A stretch of 64,000 nt of DNA from Rheinheimera tangshanensis (GCF_014645135.1 NZ_BMLH01000004.1:304076-368075), one strand, 5' to 3'. Positions 26,255-36,283 are shown, counted from the stretch's first letter. The notes: generated by a model not told the origin, from the letters alone. Program-made: numbers and translations.

Positions 26255-26410
26255 ACGCCGTAAATATATCCCTATAGGCTCGCCTTTGGCATCCCTGCCA
26301 AAGACGGTCTGCTTAGAACTATATCCATCCTCGCTTTTTAAGCTGCCAGATAGTAGATAAATCGCCGTGCTATCCACTCAAAACCTTGGGGCACACCGCA
26401 AGACTTGATC
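26255..26410. repeat. Structured intergenic repeat, copy B
   Basis: Second copy of the repeat at 25681-25835. Its hairpins are TATA/TATA (26265-26276) and CTTTGGC/GCCAAAG (26284-26303), which replace CCCAT/ATGGG and GTTTCGC/GCGAAAC of copy A while keeping pairing. It starts 41 bases upstream of the start codon of the immunity-like gene. Confidence 0.8.
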
Positions 26411-26429
26411 TCGTCTCCCCTTGGCTGTT

Positions 26430-26627
26430 TTACCTAATTAAGAAATATAACTCTGTCATATGTTCTCTTATTGACTGGCGTAATTGACCAGTGGTGATCT
26501 GCTCATCCAGCAAGAGAAATATTTTCTTAGCATTCCCTTCGCTTACCAATTCATCAAATTGAGTTAGTAAATTAGATTTGTGTTCCACTAATAGTTTTCT
26601 TATATCTAAAACAATCTTTTTTTGCAT
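26430..26627 (-). CDS. Small hypothetical protein (65 aa)
   Basis: The 65-residue product is charged and predicted helical throughout (MQKKIVLDIRKLL...), without signal peptide. It follows the Imm33-like gene by 28 bases on the same strand, so it is likely the last gene of that small operon. The ribosome binding site is poor. I do not recognise a family; it could be a partner immunity or regulatory peptide, or a non-functional frame. Confidence 0.4.
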   Translation of the reverse strand: MQKKIVLDIRKLLVEHKSNLLTQFDELVSEGNAKKIFLLLDEQITTGQLRQSIREHMTELYFLIR

Positions 26628-26655
26628 ATCGTCGGTTTTTCTGATTTTTTGGGGA

Positions 26656-27381
26656 TTACGGTCCTTTATTCAGTTCCGCAAGATAAGAGCCGTCTTGAAA
26701 ATGTACTTCGTTGTTATTCAATAGAATTTTGAACGGTTTTCCTTTTATTTCACACACTCTGTAGCCGACAGGTAGTGCCAGGTATTTAACCAGATCTGGT
26801 CGGTCTAGTGCGAACTGATACATAGAAGTGATGTAGTAGTCATCTGGATTAAAGTCATCATTAGTGTGAACCCACCAGCCTGAACGAACACCATCAGAGG
26901 CTGACCTATCCAACCGTAAAGCGGGGGATGATTTATAGTCTTTGTGAACCATTAGAGCCTGAGTAATGGCTGGGAAGTCAAAATCTAGCGTCCTGTCGAT
27001 ACTTTCGACGACATCTTTTTGGTTTCTTAGCGTGATAAAAGTGAAGTCCATAGACGACGTATATTGAATTGGAAAAGAAACCATATCTGGTTCTTGGAGC
27101 AATAATCGTCCATCATCTAATTCTTTAAACTGATTCAGGACAAAGCCCAGCTGCAAGGTTTCTCCGCTTTTGAATTGAACACCGGCTAAAATCTGTTTTT
27201 CAAAATAGTCTAATATGATTTGTACGTCTTGGGGTATAACCGCTTTTTTAGATATGCGAATAACGATGTCCGAGTGGTTCAAGCTGCGATCTAGATTTGT
27301 TTGATATTCGGTGATCCCGGAAACTGTCGATCTAGACTTAGTAGCTCCGGTGCTAAATAATTTCTTAAATAAATTTCTCAT
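26656..27381 (-). CDS. Imm33/DUF2185-like protein, probable immunity protein
   Basis: The 241-residue cytoplasmic protein has a C-terminal segment (about residues 165-215) with SGWWVHTNDD and a following LPVGYRVC that resembles DUF2185/Imm33 immunity domains, where a conserved SGW, an acidic run and an L..PVG motif occur. The N-terminal part has no recognisable family. It has a good ribosome binding site (AGGGAC) and lies 17 bases after the exported protein gene at 27399. Codon use and base composition are AT-richer than the flanking housekeeping genes, which suggests acquisition. Toxin partner not found. Confidence 0.5.
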   Translation of the reverse strand: MRNLFKKLFSTGATKSRSTVSGITEYQTNLDRSLNHSDIVIRISKKAVIPQDVQIILDYFEKQILAGVQFKSGETLQLGFVLNQFKELDDGRLLLQEPDMVSFPIQYTSSMDFTFITLRNQKDVVESIDRTLDFDFPAITQALMVHKDYKSSPALRLDRSASDGVRSGWWVHTNDDFNPDDYYITSMYQFALDRPDLVKYLALPVGYRVCEIKGKPFKILLNNNEVHFQDGSYLAELNKGP

Positions 27382-27398
27382 GTCCCTATGTCCTTGTT

Positions 27399-27938
27399 TT
27401 ATTTTTCACTTGCTTTCCTTGCTTCGGCAATCACAGCGTGCCCTGCATGAAAAAGACTTGAAAGCTGATCTCTTTCTTCGCCAAGTTCTATTTCTTTAGC
27501 TGTATATGATTTAACTCCGGTAAATGTTAAAAAGTAGAAAACAGTGTCCCCGCTCTTTGGAAGTGGATATGAACTTACAGGCATAGACTGACTTACGTAT
27601 CTGTTTGCCCATCCTATAAAATTTGCGCTTACGTCTCTTACTGAGGCATGTTCACCAGCACCGATAATTCCGCCGCCGTTGCTGAAATACAAGCTTGTTG
27701 TTCCATCAGCAATAACAATCAGGCTGTACGCGCCATTGTCAGTTCCTGTTTCCATTAAAACTCCCCAAACTTGGTGAGGGAAGTTTTTCTCGGACAAGCC
27801 AATGGAGTTTGGCGACAAGTTCAACGCCATCATTCGCAATTCTTGCGTTATGTACTCTTTGCTATCCTGAGCCTCTTCAGCCAGCGATGGTGTTCCCATT
27901 CCCACTATAGCTAGGATACTTGCGATAATTTTCTTCAT
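27399..27938 (-). CDS. Exported hypothetical protein (179 aa)
   Basis: The protein has a signal peptide (residues 1-20, cleavage near SLA-EEA) and a compact domain with WGVLMETG and a glycine-rich GGGIIGAGEH (about residues 90-100). Similar glycine-rich exported proteins occur in many proteobacteria but I know of no assigned function. AAGGT precedes the ATG. It is the first gene of the minus-strand group that includes the Imm33-like protein, so it may serve the same (possibly periplasmic) protective role; this is speculation from position. Confidence 0.55.
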   Translation of the reverse strand: MKKIIASILAIVGMGTPSLAEEAQDSKEYITQELRMMALNLSPNSIGLSEKNFPHQVWGVLMETGTDNGAYSLIVIADGTTSLYFSNGGGIIGAGEHASVRDVSANFIGWANRYVSQSMPVSSYPLPKSGDTVFYFLTFTGVKSYTAKEIELGEERDQLSSLFHAGHAVIAEARKASEK

Positions 27939-28169
27939 AGCGACCTTAAATAGCTAACCATTAAGCAAACTGGTGGGGAAAAAGCTTAGTTTTTCCTAGC
28001 CGGATGACGAAGTAAGTTGGGCTTGCGCAACAAACTCTTTACTGGACATCTACTAAACTTCGCATCAATACTACTGCGGCGTACAGTAATTTGAAACTTA
28101 AGATTTACGTTAAACACTCTTGGGCTGGACGTAAGTCTTTACCCTGAGTGGTCTTCATTGAGGTGAATA

Positions 28170-28484
28170 ATGAATCATATGGCTATATATACGAGAATTG
28201 GCCAAATCTTGTTAGAGCGAGCGCCTCAAAATGCTAAAAAAATTTTGATGGATGCGGAGTTGTCAAATGAGGATGATGTAGGGACATTTAAGTTCAGCTT
28301 TTTTGATGATATGGGAGCCATAAATTACTTTGCAGGTGGTGCTAAAGCAAACAATGAAATATTGGATTTATTAGTCAAGCTTAGAAATGAATTCATAGAA
28401 ACGAATCAAGGTAAATGGCTGAGTTGCTTGTATGATTTAAATGCTGAAAACTTAAAGTTCGCTGTTGATTTTAAATATGATTAA
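28170..28484 (+). CDS. YezG/DUF600-like probable immunity protein (104 aa)
   Basis: The 104-residue protein begins with the pattern IYTRIGQILLERAP and ends with LKFAVDFKYD. This is the layout of YezG-family immunity proteins, which protect against nuclease toxins of LXG/polymorphic type. AGGTG precedes the ATG. It is on the opposite strand to the other island genes and has no toxin beside it. It is AT-rich. The family call is by pattern memory and moderate. Confidence 0.55.
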   Translation: MNHMAIYTRIGQILLERAPQNAKKILMDAELSNEDDVGTFKFSFFDDMGAINYFAGGAKANNEILDLLVKLRNEFIETNQGKWLSCLYDLNAENLKFAVDFKYD

Positions 28485-28592
28485 AGCGTCGTATTTACTC
28501 TATTCGTATCATATCGGCTCAGGAAAAATACAAACCAAACAACTCTTCTAAAAAACTACAAGTAAGATACGTTTAAACTATAGCCCCAACAA

Positions 28593-28618
28593 AAAACCGG
28601 ACTAAAAAGTCCGGTTTT
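28593..28618. terminator. Terminator downstream of ychF
   Basis: AAAACCGGACT (28593-28603) pairs with AGTCCGGTTTT (28608-28618) around AAAA. It lies 26 bases past the minus-strand ychF stop codon and separates the housekeeping block from the accessory island. Confidence 0.85.
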
Positions 28619-28643
28619 GGCTTGTAAGGCAGATCAGTCTAAC

Positions 28644-29735
28644 TTAAACGTTAAACAAGAAGTGCATTACGTCGCCGTCTTTACAGACGTAGGTTTTACC
28701 TTCAACGCGCAGTTTGCCTGCTTCTTTGGCGCCGGCTTCACCGTTACAGGCGATAAAGTCGTCGAATGACACCACTTGAGCGCGGATAAAACCTTTTTCG
28801 AAGTCGGTGTGGATCACGCCAGCCGCTTGTGGTGCTGTGGCGCCAACCGGGATAGTCCAGGCGCGCACTTCTTTAACACCAGCAGTGAAGTAGGTATGCA
28901 GGTTCAGCAGTGAGTAACCGCCACGAATAACGCGGTTTAAACCTGGTTCGTTTAAGCCCATAGACTCTAAGAATTCAGCTTTTTCGTCGTCTTCCAGTTC
29001 AGAGATTTCTGATTCAATAGCAGCACAGACCGGTACTACGATAGCGCCTTCTTTAGCGGCAATTTCACGTACCACATCTAAGTGTGGGTTGTTTTCAAAA
29101 CCATCTTCCAGCACGTTAGCGATGTACATGGTAGGTTTGATGGTCAGGAAGTTCATGTAGGACACCAGCGCTTTTTCTTCTGGTGATAATTCTAACTGAC
29201 GTAAGGTTAAGCCTTGCTCTAAATGCGCTTTTACTTTTTCCAGCACTTCCATTTCAGCTTTAGCGTCTTTATCACCGGCTTTGGCTTTTTTGCTGACGCG
29301 GAATATAGCTTTTTCAGCACTGTCCATATCAGATAACACTAGTTCCATATTGATGGTGTCTATGTCATCTGCCGGGTCTACTTTGTTGGCAACGTGGATC
29401 ACGTTGTCGTCTTCAAAGCAGCGTACCACGTGGCCTATGGCGTCGGTTTCGCGGATGTTTGCCAGGAATTTATTACCTAAACCTTCACCTTTGGATGCGC
29501 CTTTAACCAGGCCTGCGATATCGACGAATTCCATGGTGGTCGGCAGAATGCGCTGTGGGTTCACAATAGCTGCCAGTTGGTTCAGACGTGGGTCCGGCAC
29601 TGGTACCACACCGGTATTTGGTTCGATAGTACAAAACGGGAAGTTAGCCGCTTCAATACCAGCTTTGGTCAGTGCGTTGAACAGAGTGGATTTACCTACG
29701 TTTGGTAAACCAACGATGCCACATTTAAAACCCAT
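28644..29735 (-). CDS. ychF: Redox-regulated ATPase YchF (Obg-related)
   Basis: The 363-residue protein carries the P-loop GLPNVGKST (residues 9-17), the switch II region [17 protein letters not shown] (about residues 68-84) and the NxxE-type base motif that makes the family prefer ATP over GTP. A TGS domain closes the C-terminus. YchF binds ribosomes and modulates the stress response and translation. It is last in the minus-strand order rplY-pth-ychF, a common arrangement with pth in gammaproteobacteria. Confidence 0.96.
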   Translation of the reverse strand: MGFKCGIVGLPNVGKSTLFNALTKAGIEAANFPFCTIEPNTGVVPVPDPRLNQLAAIVNPQRILPTTMEFVDIAGLVKGASKGEGLGNKFLANIRETDAIGHVVRCFEDDNVIHVANKVDPADDIDTINMELVLSDMDSAEKAIFRVSKKAKAGDKDAKAEMEVLEKVKAHLEQGLTLRQLELSPEEKALVSYMNFLTIKPTMYIANVLEDGFENNPHLDVVREIAAKEGAIVVPVCAAIESEISELEDDEKAEFLESMGLNEPGLNRVIRGGYSLLNLHTYFTAGVKEVRAWTIPVGATAPQAAGVIHTDFEKGFIRAQVVSFDDFIACNGEAGAKEAGKLRVEGKTYVCKDGDVMHFLFNV

Positions 29736-29802
29736 GGGTGTTTCCTTTGTGCTGTAGACGGCAAAGCCGTACGTTTGCGAACCGGACGCGCTTAATCTGT
29801 GC

Positions 29803-30393
29803 TTAAGCCGCGCTAAAACTATGTAACCTGTGCTGCGCTTTAATTAAGCCATCGCTTAACCAGAGCTCAAAACAACGCATCGATTCATCCAGAGCTTCGT
29901 CGATCAGCTTCTGTTCGGACTGCGGTGCTTTGCCCAGCACATAACCTGTGACTAAATCTTTGTGGCCAGGATGGCCAATACCCAGTCGCAGGCGATAAAA
30001 ATTGGCATTATTGCCGAGTTTACTGGTGATGTCTTTTAAACCATTGTGACCGGCATGGCCGCCACCCAGTTTAAATTTAGCTACGCCGGGCGCTATCGCC
30101 ATTTCGTCGTGAGCCACCAGAATGTTTTCGGGTAAAAGTTTATAGAACTGCGCCATAGCTGCAACGGCTTTGCCACTTAAATTCATGTACGTAGTGGGAA
30201 CCAGCAATTTATATTCCTGACCTTGGGTGACAAATTTGCCAGTCAGGCCAAAAAATTTGCTGTCAGGACGAAGAGAAACGTTATAGCGGCGGGCTAGTTG
30301 TTCTACAAACCATTGACCTGCGTTGTGGCGGGTCTGGCTGTATTCTGGGCCTGGATTACCCAGGCCCACAATTAACTGAATTGCTTCAGTCAT
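29803..30393 (-). CDS. pth: Peptidyl-tRNA hydrolase
   Basis: The 196-residue enzyme releases peptides from prematurely dissociated peptidyl-tRNA. Family residues are Asn and His in [17 protein letters not shown] (residues 10-26, catalytic His23), the central HDEMAI (Asp about residue 96) and [11 protein letters not shown] (about residues 112-122). The ATG shares a base with the rplY stop codon (TAATG), so the two are translationally coupled. Confidence 0.96.
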   Translation of the reverse strand: MTEAIQLIVGLGNPGPEYSQTRHNAGQWFVEQLARRYNVSLRPDSKFFGLTGKFVTQGQEYKLLVPTTYMNLSGKAVAAMAQFYKLLPENILVAHDEMAIAPGVAKFKLGGGHAGHNGLKDITSKLGNNANFYRLRLGIGHPGHKDLVTGYVLGKAPQSEQKLIDEALDESMRCFELWLSDGLIKAQHRLHSFSAA

Positions 30394-30995
30394 TACTCAG
30401 CTGTGTCTTCGTCTGCTTTGCCAGCAGGCTTGTTCACAGTAACAACGGCTTGGTCATGACCAGCGCCTTTGGCTAACTCAGTGATAGTTACGCCAGCAGG
30501 AACTTTAATGTCTGACAGGTGCAGTGTTACACCTACTTCAACGTTGGCTAAATCCACTTCAATGAATTCTGGCAGGTTCTGTGGTAACACAGTGATAGCC
30601 AGTTCGTTGATGTGGTGAGCAACTACGCCACCTTTTTTCACAGCAGCAGCTTCGTTGATGAAGTGTACTGGAACTACAGTGTGTAACTCGTGGCCAGCTT
30701 CTACGCGTTGGAAGTCAACGTGCATAACTTTTGGCTTGAACGGGTGACGTTGCATAGCTTTAACGATTGCTTTTACTTCTTCACCGCCAACAACGATAGT
30801 CAGGATGTGAGTGTAGAAACCTTCGTTAGCCTGAGCTTGTAACAATTTAGAGTGATCTAAAGTGATAGACAGAGCTTCTTTGTGACCACCGTAAATGATA
30901 GCTGGTACTTTGTCTGCGTGACGTAGGCGGCGGCTCGCACCTTTCCCTAAATCAGAGCGGACTTCTGCATTTAACGTGTAAATGGCGTTTGACAT
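30393..30995 (-). CDS. rplY: 50S ribosomal protein L25, long (Ctc-type) form
   Basis: The protein has the L25 5S rRNA-binding domain (about residues 1-95) and a C-terminal TL5/Ctc beta domain, ending in an acidic Glu/Asp/Lys-rich tail. I set the start at 30995 (MSNAIYTL..., 200 residues) because GGAGA lies directly before it; a frame four codons longer would begin in that site. The length is that of the Ctc form rather than the 94-residue E. coli protein. It is coupled to pth. Confidence 0.95.
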   Translation of the reverse strand: MSNAIYTLNAEVRSDLGKGASRRLRHADKVPAIIYGGHKEALSITLDHSKLLQAQANEGFYTHILTIVVGGEEVKAIVKAMQRHPFKPKVMHVDFQRVEAGHELHTVVPVHFINEAAAVKKGGVVAHHINELAITVLPQNLPEFIEVDLANVEVGVTLHLSDIKVPAGVTITELAKGAGHDQAVVTVNKPAGKADEDTAE

Positions 30996-31098
30996 GGTAT
31001 TCTCCAAAAATTAATAGACCCTGAGTTCCGCGACCTGACCCCAGGAAGAAGCTTTTTCGGTGGGCGAAATAAATCCAGCCGACGCAAAAAAGCGCGCT

Positions 31099-31127
31099 AT
31101 AGTATCACCGCAGCCTTAAGGCTGCAA
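31099..31127 (-). promoter_or_regulatory. Probable rplY-pth-ychF promoter
   Basis: On the minus strand TTGCAG (31122-31127) and TACTAT (31099-31104) are 17 bases apart, followed by a GC-rich AGCGCGC start region. A perfect 16-base palindrome, GCAGCCTTAAGGCTGC (31110-31125), occupies the spacer and the end of the -35 box and could be an operator. Confidence 0.6.
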
Positions 31128-31138
31128 ATGAAAGCTAT

Positions 31139-31318
31139 AAGCGTCGCAACAATTTTCCGGCCTCCACCAGAGGCGGAGGCGTGATATCGGCGAAATGCCA
31201 AACTGTTGGCATTTCGAAAGACCGCTATCACCCCGACAGTTGCGACGTACCGTCCCTACATGGACATCGTCGAAACACCGTTCCCGACAGTTTCGACATA
31301 CCGTCCTTCCATGGACAT
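31139..31318. repeat. Complex nested inverted and direct repeats between rplY and prs
   Basis: Two 36-base direct units (31232-31267 and 31283-31318, four differences) begin CCCGACAGTT and end CATGGACAT. Each pairs with an upstream arm: CGTCGCAAC (31142-31150) with GTTGCGACG (31239-31247), and GTCGAAAC (31269-31276) with GTTTCGAC (31290-31297). Inside the first are further hairpins, including AAATGCCAA/TTGGCATTT (about 31193-31215) and GTGATA/TATCAC. No open frame explains it. Confidence 0.75.
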
Positions 31319-31345
31319 AAAAAAGGCACCGAGCGGTGCCTTTTT
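31319..31345. terminator. Bidirectional terminator downstream of prs
   Basis: GGCACC (31325-31330) and GGTGCC (31335-31340) form a hairpin around GAGC, flanked by A6 and T5 runs. It sits 19 bases past the prs stop codon. Confidence 0.85.
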
Positions 31346-31363
31346 CAAATCTTCAGTCTGAAG

Positions 31364-32308
31364 TTAATCAAACATAGAAGAGATAGATTCTTCGTTGCTG
31401 ATACGACGAATACATTCGGCCAGCATATCGCTTAAGGTCAGCTGTTTTACTTTGCTGACGGCGCGCATTTCTGCAGTCAGCGGAATAGTGTCGGTGATGA
31501 TCAGCTCGTCAATCACTGAGTTTCTGATGTTCTCAGCGGCAGAACCGGAGAAAATCGGGTGAGTGGCATAAGCAAATACCCGTTTAGCGCCTTGTTCTTT
31601 TAAGGCTTCAGCGGCTTTACATAAAGTGCCACCTGTATCAATCATGTCATCGACAATAATACAGTCACGATCTTTGACATCACCAATGATATGCATCACC
31701 TGAGACACGTTGGCCTTAGGACGACGTTTATCGATAATGGCTAAGTCAGCGTCATTCAGCAGCTTGGCGATAGCACGGGCACGCACTACACCACCGATAT
31801 CCGGAGATACAACCACTGGCGCTACGAATTCACGTTTGCGCATGTCTTCCAGCAATACCGGGCTACCAAACACGTTGTCCACCGGGACGTCGAAGAAGCC
31901 CTGGATTTGCTCAGCGTGTAAGTCCACCGTTAATACACGGTCTACACCTACGCTGGATAAAAAGTCGGCTACTACTTTGGCTGTGATAGGCACACGGGCA
32001 GAACGCACGCGTCTGTCCTGGCGGGCATAACCAAAGTAAGGGATAACCGCAGTAATACGACCGGCAGAGGCACGGCGTAAGGCGTCTACCATCACAATGA
32101 GTTCCATCAGGTTGTCATTGGTAGGGGCACAGGTAGACTGGATAATAAAAACGTCAGATCCCCTGACGTTTTCATTGATTTGTACACAGACTTCACCGTC
32201 ACTAAAACGGCCGACTTCGGCATCGCCCAGCTTGATATATAAACGGCTGGCTATCTTCTTGGCGAGTTCTGGTATGGCGTTACCAGCGAAAATCTTCATG
32301 TCGGGCAC
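31364..32308 (-). CDS. prs: Ribose-phosphate pyrophosphokinase (PRPP synthase)
   Basis: The 314-residue enzyme makes PRPP from ribose 5-phosphate and ATP for nucleotide, His and Trp synthesis. Motifs are [16 protein letters not shown] (about residues 34-49), the flexible loop YFGYARQDR (about residues 95-103) and the PRPP-binding DDMIDTGGT (about residues 220-228). I chose the GTG at 32308 as start (MPDMKIF...) since AGGA precedes it and family members begin here; a frame 25 codons longer lacks homology. The ispE stop lies 71 bases upstream on the same strand. Confidence 0.96.
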   Translation of the reverse strand: MPDMKIFAGNAIPELAKKIASRLYIKLGDAEVGRFSDGEVCVQINENVRGSDVFIIQSTCAPTNDNLMELIVMVDALRRASAGRITAVIPYFGYARQDRRVRSARVPITAKVVADFLSSVGVDRVLTVDLHAEQIQGFFDVPVDNVFGSPVLLEDMRKREFVAPVVVSPDIGGVVRARAIAKLLNDADLAIIDKRRPKANVSQVMHIIGDVKDRDCIIVDDMIDTGGTLCKAAEALKEQGAKRVFAYATHPIFSGSAAENIRNSVIDELIITDTIPLTAEMRAVSKVKQLTLSDMLAECIRRISNEESISSMFD

Positions 32309-32379
32309 GGTAGGATCCTCAGGGCAGTTTGTGAGTCCGGTTAATAATGCAGCAGGCCTTTTGTGTCGCCTGCTGTGCG

Positions 32380-33225
32380 TCATACGGCTTGTTCCAATTC
32401 AGTCAAAACAGCAGACTGATTGACCCCTTTAGCAACAAAACCACGCCACGGTGGCGGTAGTTTTGCAAGGGTTTGACGGGCACTTAATTCATCCTGGAAC
32501 TCGGCAAACACACTGGCGCCGGTACCTGTCATTCGGGACGGCGCGTATTCTATCAACCAGTTCAGTACCATTGCAACCTCGGGGTAGAGCCGTTTCACCA
32601 GAGTTTCACAGTCATTTTTCCAGTCACAGTCTAGTAGATCTTTGACGGACATGACGGGCGTATTGCGGATTAAATCAGGGTTGCCGAAGACTTCAGCCGT
32701 GCTGACATGCACCTCTGGCGTCACAATCAGGTAATATTTTTGCGGCAAACTAACGGGTTGTAATTTTTCTCCAACTCCCTGTGCAAAGGCTGTTTTTCCG
32801 AATACAAATACAGGAACGTCTGCACCTAACTTTAAGCCCAGTTCACAAAGCTGTGCGTTTGATAACTTTAATTGCCATAACTGATTCAGTGCCAATAGGG
32901 TAGTGGCTGCATCCGACGAGCCGCCCCCCAAACCGCCCCCCATAGGCACTTGTTTATCCAGATGGATTTTTACACCTGCGTTATCCGAGGCTAAAGGCTG
33001 CAGTAACTTAGCGGCGCGCACCACCAGATTACTGTCGTTTTCTATGCTTTTATCTGAACAACTAAACTGGATTTCACCGTCCGTGGTGAGTGTGAAACTA
33101 AGCTGGTCGCCACAATCAAGCATTTGAAACAAGGTTTGCAGATTGTGGTAACCGTCGGCCCTGCGGCCTGTAATATGTAAAAATAAATTCAGTTTAGCCG
33201 GCGCTGATAAGGTTAAAGTTGCCAT
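32380..33225 (-). CDS. ispE: 4-diphosphocytidyl-2-C-methyl-D-erythritol kinase
   Basis: The 281-residue GHMP kinase catalyses an ATP-dependent step of the MEP isoprenoid pathway. The N-terminal [15 protein letters not shown] and the ATP-binding [14 protein letters not shown] (about residues 91-104) are typical. Its start overlaps the lolB 3' end by 13 bases, and prs follows, giving the conserved order lolB-ispE-prs. Confidence 0.96.
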   Translation of the reverse strand: MATLTLSAPAKLNLFLHITGRRADGYHNLQTLFQMLDCGDQLSFTLTTDGEIQFSCSDKSIENDSNLVVRAAKLLQPLASDNAGVKIHLDKQVPMGGGLGGGSSDAATTLLALNQLWQLKLSNAQLCELGLKLGADVPVFVFGKTAFAQGVGEKLQPVSLPQKYYLIVTPEVHVSTAEVFGNPDLIRNTPVMSVKDLLDCDWKNDCETLVKRLYPEVAMVLNWLIEYAPSRMTGTGASVFAEFQDELSARQTLAKLPPPWRGFVAKGVNQSAVLTELEQAV

Positions 33226-33824
33226 TTACTCACCACCAGTTTAATACTGCTGCCATCGGCCTGGGCTTTTAGTCTGATTTCTTTGGGTAAGGCTAAGGCA
33301 TCTGGGAAAAACGTCACATAACTGACCTGCCAGTCCCGCTCTTGGCTGTCTTTTAGAGTAAAACTGGTTAAACGTCCCTGCGCATCCCATTGATGATTAA
33401 AGCTTTCCGGGCTTGCCACACCTTTGAGCCAAAGCGGCATTTCTTCAATAGGTAAGCTCCAGCCGGATAAATAGTCCAGCAGGGCACTGGCTGATTGTGC
33501 TTGATGAGTTTCACCATCTGCTTTAACCGTAGCGCCTAAAGCGTCGGTTTCCAGTTCAAAAATGCTGATGCCCACAAAGTTGGTCATATTGGCCTGAAAA
33601 TAAGGCCCTTGTTGTTGCCAGTTTAAACTGCCGCTGACACTCTCTTGAGGTGCTTTTACACCTAAGGCTCCGGTCAGTGTAAACTCCTGCAATTGTTCTA
33701 ATTGCAATTGTCGTTGTTGGGCTGATAGGGGAATAACTGGTTTTAGCTGGCTGCTTTGGCTGGCACAACCTGTCAAAATCAGACTGAAAACTACAAAACA
33801 ACCAGTTTTTATCGCTGCAAACAC
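33213..33824 (-). CDS. lolB: Outer membrane lipoprotein LolB
   Basis: The 203-residue lipoprotein has a signal peptide with lipobox LTGC (Cys20). It accepts lipoproteins from LolA and inserts them into the outer membrane. Features of the family include the SGSLNWQQ region and the beta-rich half-barrel body. The start is GTG with an AAGGA ribosome binding site. It is divergent from hemA, as in E. coli. Confidence 0.92.
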   Translation of the reverse strand: MFAAIKTGCFVVFSLILTGCASQSSQLKPVIPLSAQQRQLQLEQLQEFTLTGALGVKAPQESVSGSLNWQQQGPYFQANMTNFVGISIFELETDALGATVKADGETHQAQSASALLDYLSGWSLPIEEMPLWLKGVASPESFNHQWDAQGRLTSFTLKDSQERDWQVSYVTFFPDALALPKEIRLKAQADGSSIKLVVSKWQL

Positions 33825-33924
33825 ACTAATTCCTTCTCTACGCTTTTTTTAGTTTGGGCTTTTTCGTACAATTCGCCCTCTTTTTGACGAACGCCGGTTT
33901 TTTCGAAACGGGCCAAACAGGTGA

Positions 33925-35172
33925 ATGACCATTTTTGCTTTAGGTATTAATCATAAAACTGCACCTGTCTCCTTACGTGAGCAGGTCGCTTTTGCGCCTG
34001 AACAAATTTTGGACGCCTTACGGGATCTGACGACGACGACCCAGGTGTCCGACGCAGTGATTTTGTCTACCTGCAACAGAACTGAGCTGTATTTTAGCGG
34101 CAGCGCCGAGCAATCGAAACAAGTAATTGACTGGTTGAGCAAATTTCATCAGCTGGACCTGGCCGAACTGCAGCATCATTTATACCTGCATCAGGATCAG
34201 CAGGCCAGCAGTCATTTAATGCGGGTGGCCTGTGGCCTAGATTCTTTAGTACTGGGCGAGCCACAAATTCTCGGGCAAGTGAAGCAGGCCTATAGCCATT
34301 CCCGTCAGGCCGGTACAATTAATCCTGCGTTTGAACGTTTGTTTCAAAAAACTTTTTCAGTCGCCAAGCAGGTTCGTACTGAAACAGATATTGGCGCCAG
34401 TGCCGTATCTGTTGCTTTTGCGGCGGTAAGTTTAGCCCGGCAAATCTTCGGCCAGCTTGGTAAAGTCAAAGTGCTGTTGATTGGCGCCGGAGAGACCATA
34501 GAGCTGGTGGCCAAACATTTACTGGAGCAGGGGGCGGAAAAAATTACCGTTGCCAATCGCTCTTATGACAAAGCTGCGGCACTCGCCAGTCAGTTTAACG
34601 GTGAAGCCGTCAGCCTGGCTCAAGTGCCACAAGCCTTGGCCAATGCCGATGTGGTGATTAGTTCAACCGCCAGCACTCTGCCTATTGTCGGTAAAGGTAT
34701 GGTGGAACAGGCACTGAAAAAACGCCGCCATAAGCCTATGTTTTTTGTCGATTTAGCTGTGCCCCGTGATATTGAAGAGCAAGTGGCAGAGCTCGAAGAC
34801 GCCTATTTGTATACAGTGGATGACTTGCAGTCCATAGTGCTGCAAAACCTGCAAAACCGTCAGGAAGCGGCGGCTGAAGCCGAGCAAATGATTTTACAGG
34901 GCGTGACTGAATTCAGTCAGTGGTTAAGTTTGCATGGCCAGTTGGACGTAGTGCGCGACTATCGCGACAAAGGCGAAGCCATACGGGATGAATTGCTGGC
35001 CAAAGCGGGCAAACAAATTGCTGCAGGGCATGACCCGGAAAAAGTATTAGCTGAACTTGCGACTAAACTTAGCAACAGGTTGATGCACGCACCAACCAAG
35101 GCGCTGAGGCAGTTACTGCAGGACGAGCAACCTCAACAACAATCTTTGATCAACACTTTGTTAGATCTGTAA
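33925..35172 (+). CDS. hemA: Glutamyl-tRNA reductase
   Basis: The 415-residue enzyme reduces glutamyl-tRNA(Glu) to glutamate-1-semialdehyde, the first committed step of tetrapyrrole synthesis. The catalytic Cys50 is in STCNRTELY, the conserved [11 protein letters not shown] is near residue 110, and the NADPH-binding [14 protein letters not shown] near residue 190. The C-terminal dimerisation domain is complete. prfA follows by 19 bases. Confidence 0.97.
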   Translation: MTIFALGINHKTAPVSLREQVAFAPEQILDALRDLTTTTQVSDAVILSTCNRTELYFSGSAEQSKQVIDWLSKFHQLDLAELQHHLYLHQDQQASSHLMRVACGLDSLVLGEPQILGQVKQAYSHSRQAGTINPAFERLFQKTFSVAKQVRTETDIGASAVSVAFAAVSLARQIFGQLGKVKVLLIGAGETIELVAKHLLEQGAEKITVANRSYDKAAALASQFNGEAVSLAQVPQALANADVVISSTASTLPIVGKGMVEQALKKRRHKPMFFVDLAVPRDIEEQVAELEDAYLYTVDDLQSIVLQNLQNRQEAAAEAEQMILQGVTEFSQWLSLHGQLDVVRDYRDKGEAIRDELLAKAGKQIAAGHDPEKVLAELATKLSNRLMHAPTKALRQLLQDEQPQQQSLINTLLDL

Positions 35173-35191
35173 TCAGGTAAATAGAAACAAC

Positions 35192-36283
35192 ATGAAAGAA
35201 TCGGTGTACCGCAAACTCGAAGCTCTGGTCGAACGTTATGAAGAAGTTCAGGCGTTATTAAGTGACGCTGGCGTAATTTCTGACCAAAGTCGTTTTCGCG
35301 AGTTGTCTAAAGAGTACAGCCAACTGGAAGAACTGAGCCATGCCTTTGGTTTGTATCGTCAGGCGCAGGATGATTTAGCCAGCGCTGAAGAGATGATGAA
35401 AGACTCAGATCCTGAAATGCGTGAAATGGCGCAGGACGAATACAAAGCGGCCAAAGAGCGGATTGAACAGCTGGATCAGGACTTACAAATTCTGTTGTTA
35501 CCTAAAGATCCAAACGACAGCAACAGCTGCTTCCTGGAAATTCGTGCCGGCGCCGGTGGTGATGAAGCTGCTATTTTTGCTGGTGACGTATTCCGTATGT
35601 ACAGCCGTTTTTGTGAACGCAAACGCTGGAAAGTGGAGATTGTCAGCTGCAACGACGGCGAACACGGTGGTTATAAAGAAGTGATCGCTAGCATTCAGGG
35701 CGAAGGCGCTTACGGTATTTTGAAATTTGAATCCGGTGGTCACCGCGTGCAACGTGTGCCAGCCACTGAATCTCAGGGCCGGGTGCATACCTCAGCTTGT
35801 ACTGTGGCCATTATGCCGGAAGTACCAGAAAGCGAAGCCATCGAAATTAACCCTGCAGATTTAAAAGTAGATACCTACCGCGCCTCTGGTGCCGGCGGTC
35901 AGCACGTGAACAGAACGGACTCTGCTATTCGTATCACTCACTTACCAACAGGTATAGTGGTGGAATGTCAGGACGAACGTTCGCAGCATAAAAATCGTGC
36001 CCGCGCTATGAGCGTGTTGCAGTCGCGTATTCAGGCTGCGGAAGACGAAAAACGCCGTTTAGTGGAAGAATCGACCCGCCGCTCTTTAGTGGGTAGTGGT
36101 GATCGTTCTGAACGTATCCGTACTTACAACTTCCCGCAAGGCCGCTTAACGGATCACCGTATTAACCTGACCATTTACCGTTTATTGGATGTGATGGAAG
36201 GGGATTTAGACCTGGTGATAGGCCCATTAAGTCATGAACACCAGGCCGACTTGTTAGCTGCTTTGGCTGATGAAAACCGTTAA
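35192..36283 (+). CDS. prfA: Peptide chain release factor 1
   Basis: The 363-residue protein terminates translation at UAA and UAG. It has the stop-codon recognition tripeptide PAT (in [13 protein letters not shown], about residue 190) and the catalytic GGQ (in GAGGQHVN, about residue 234). The end overlaps prmC by 14 bases; PrmC methylates the GGQ glutamine. Confidence 0.97.
   Translation: MKESVYRKLEALVERYEEVQALLSDAGVISDQSRFRELSKEYSQLEELSHAFGLYRQAQDDLASAEEMMKDSDPEMREMAQDEYKAAKERIEQLDQDLQILLLPKDPNDSNSCFLEIRAGAGGDEAAIFAGDVFRMYSRFCERKRWKVEIVSCNDGEHGGYKEVIASIQGEGAYGILKFESGGHRVQRVPATESQGRVHTSACTVAIMPEVPESEAIEINPADLKVDTYRASGAGGQHVNRTDSAIRITHLPTGIVVECQDERSQHKNRARAMSVLQSRIQAAEDEKRRLVEESTRRSLVGSGDRSERIRTYNFPQGRLTDHRINLTIYRLLDVMEGDLDLVIGPLSHEHQADLLAALADENR

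Noticed and set aside
25681..26410. Integron attC sites flanking an immunity cassette
   Set aside because: The repeats lack recognisable GTTRRRY/RYYYAAC core pairs and no integron integrase is present; kept only as structured repeats.
29281..29757. 158-residue frame antisense to ychF
   Set aside because: Shadow of a highly conserved gene; no start signal.
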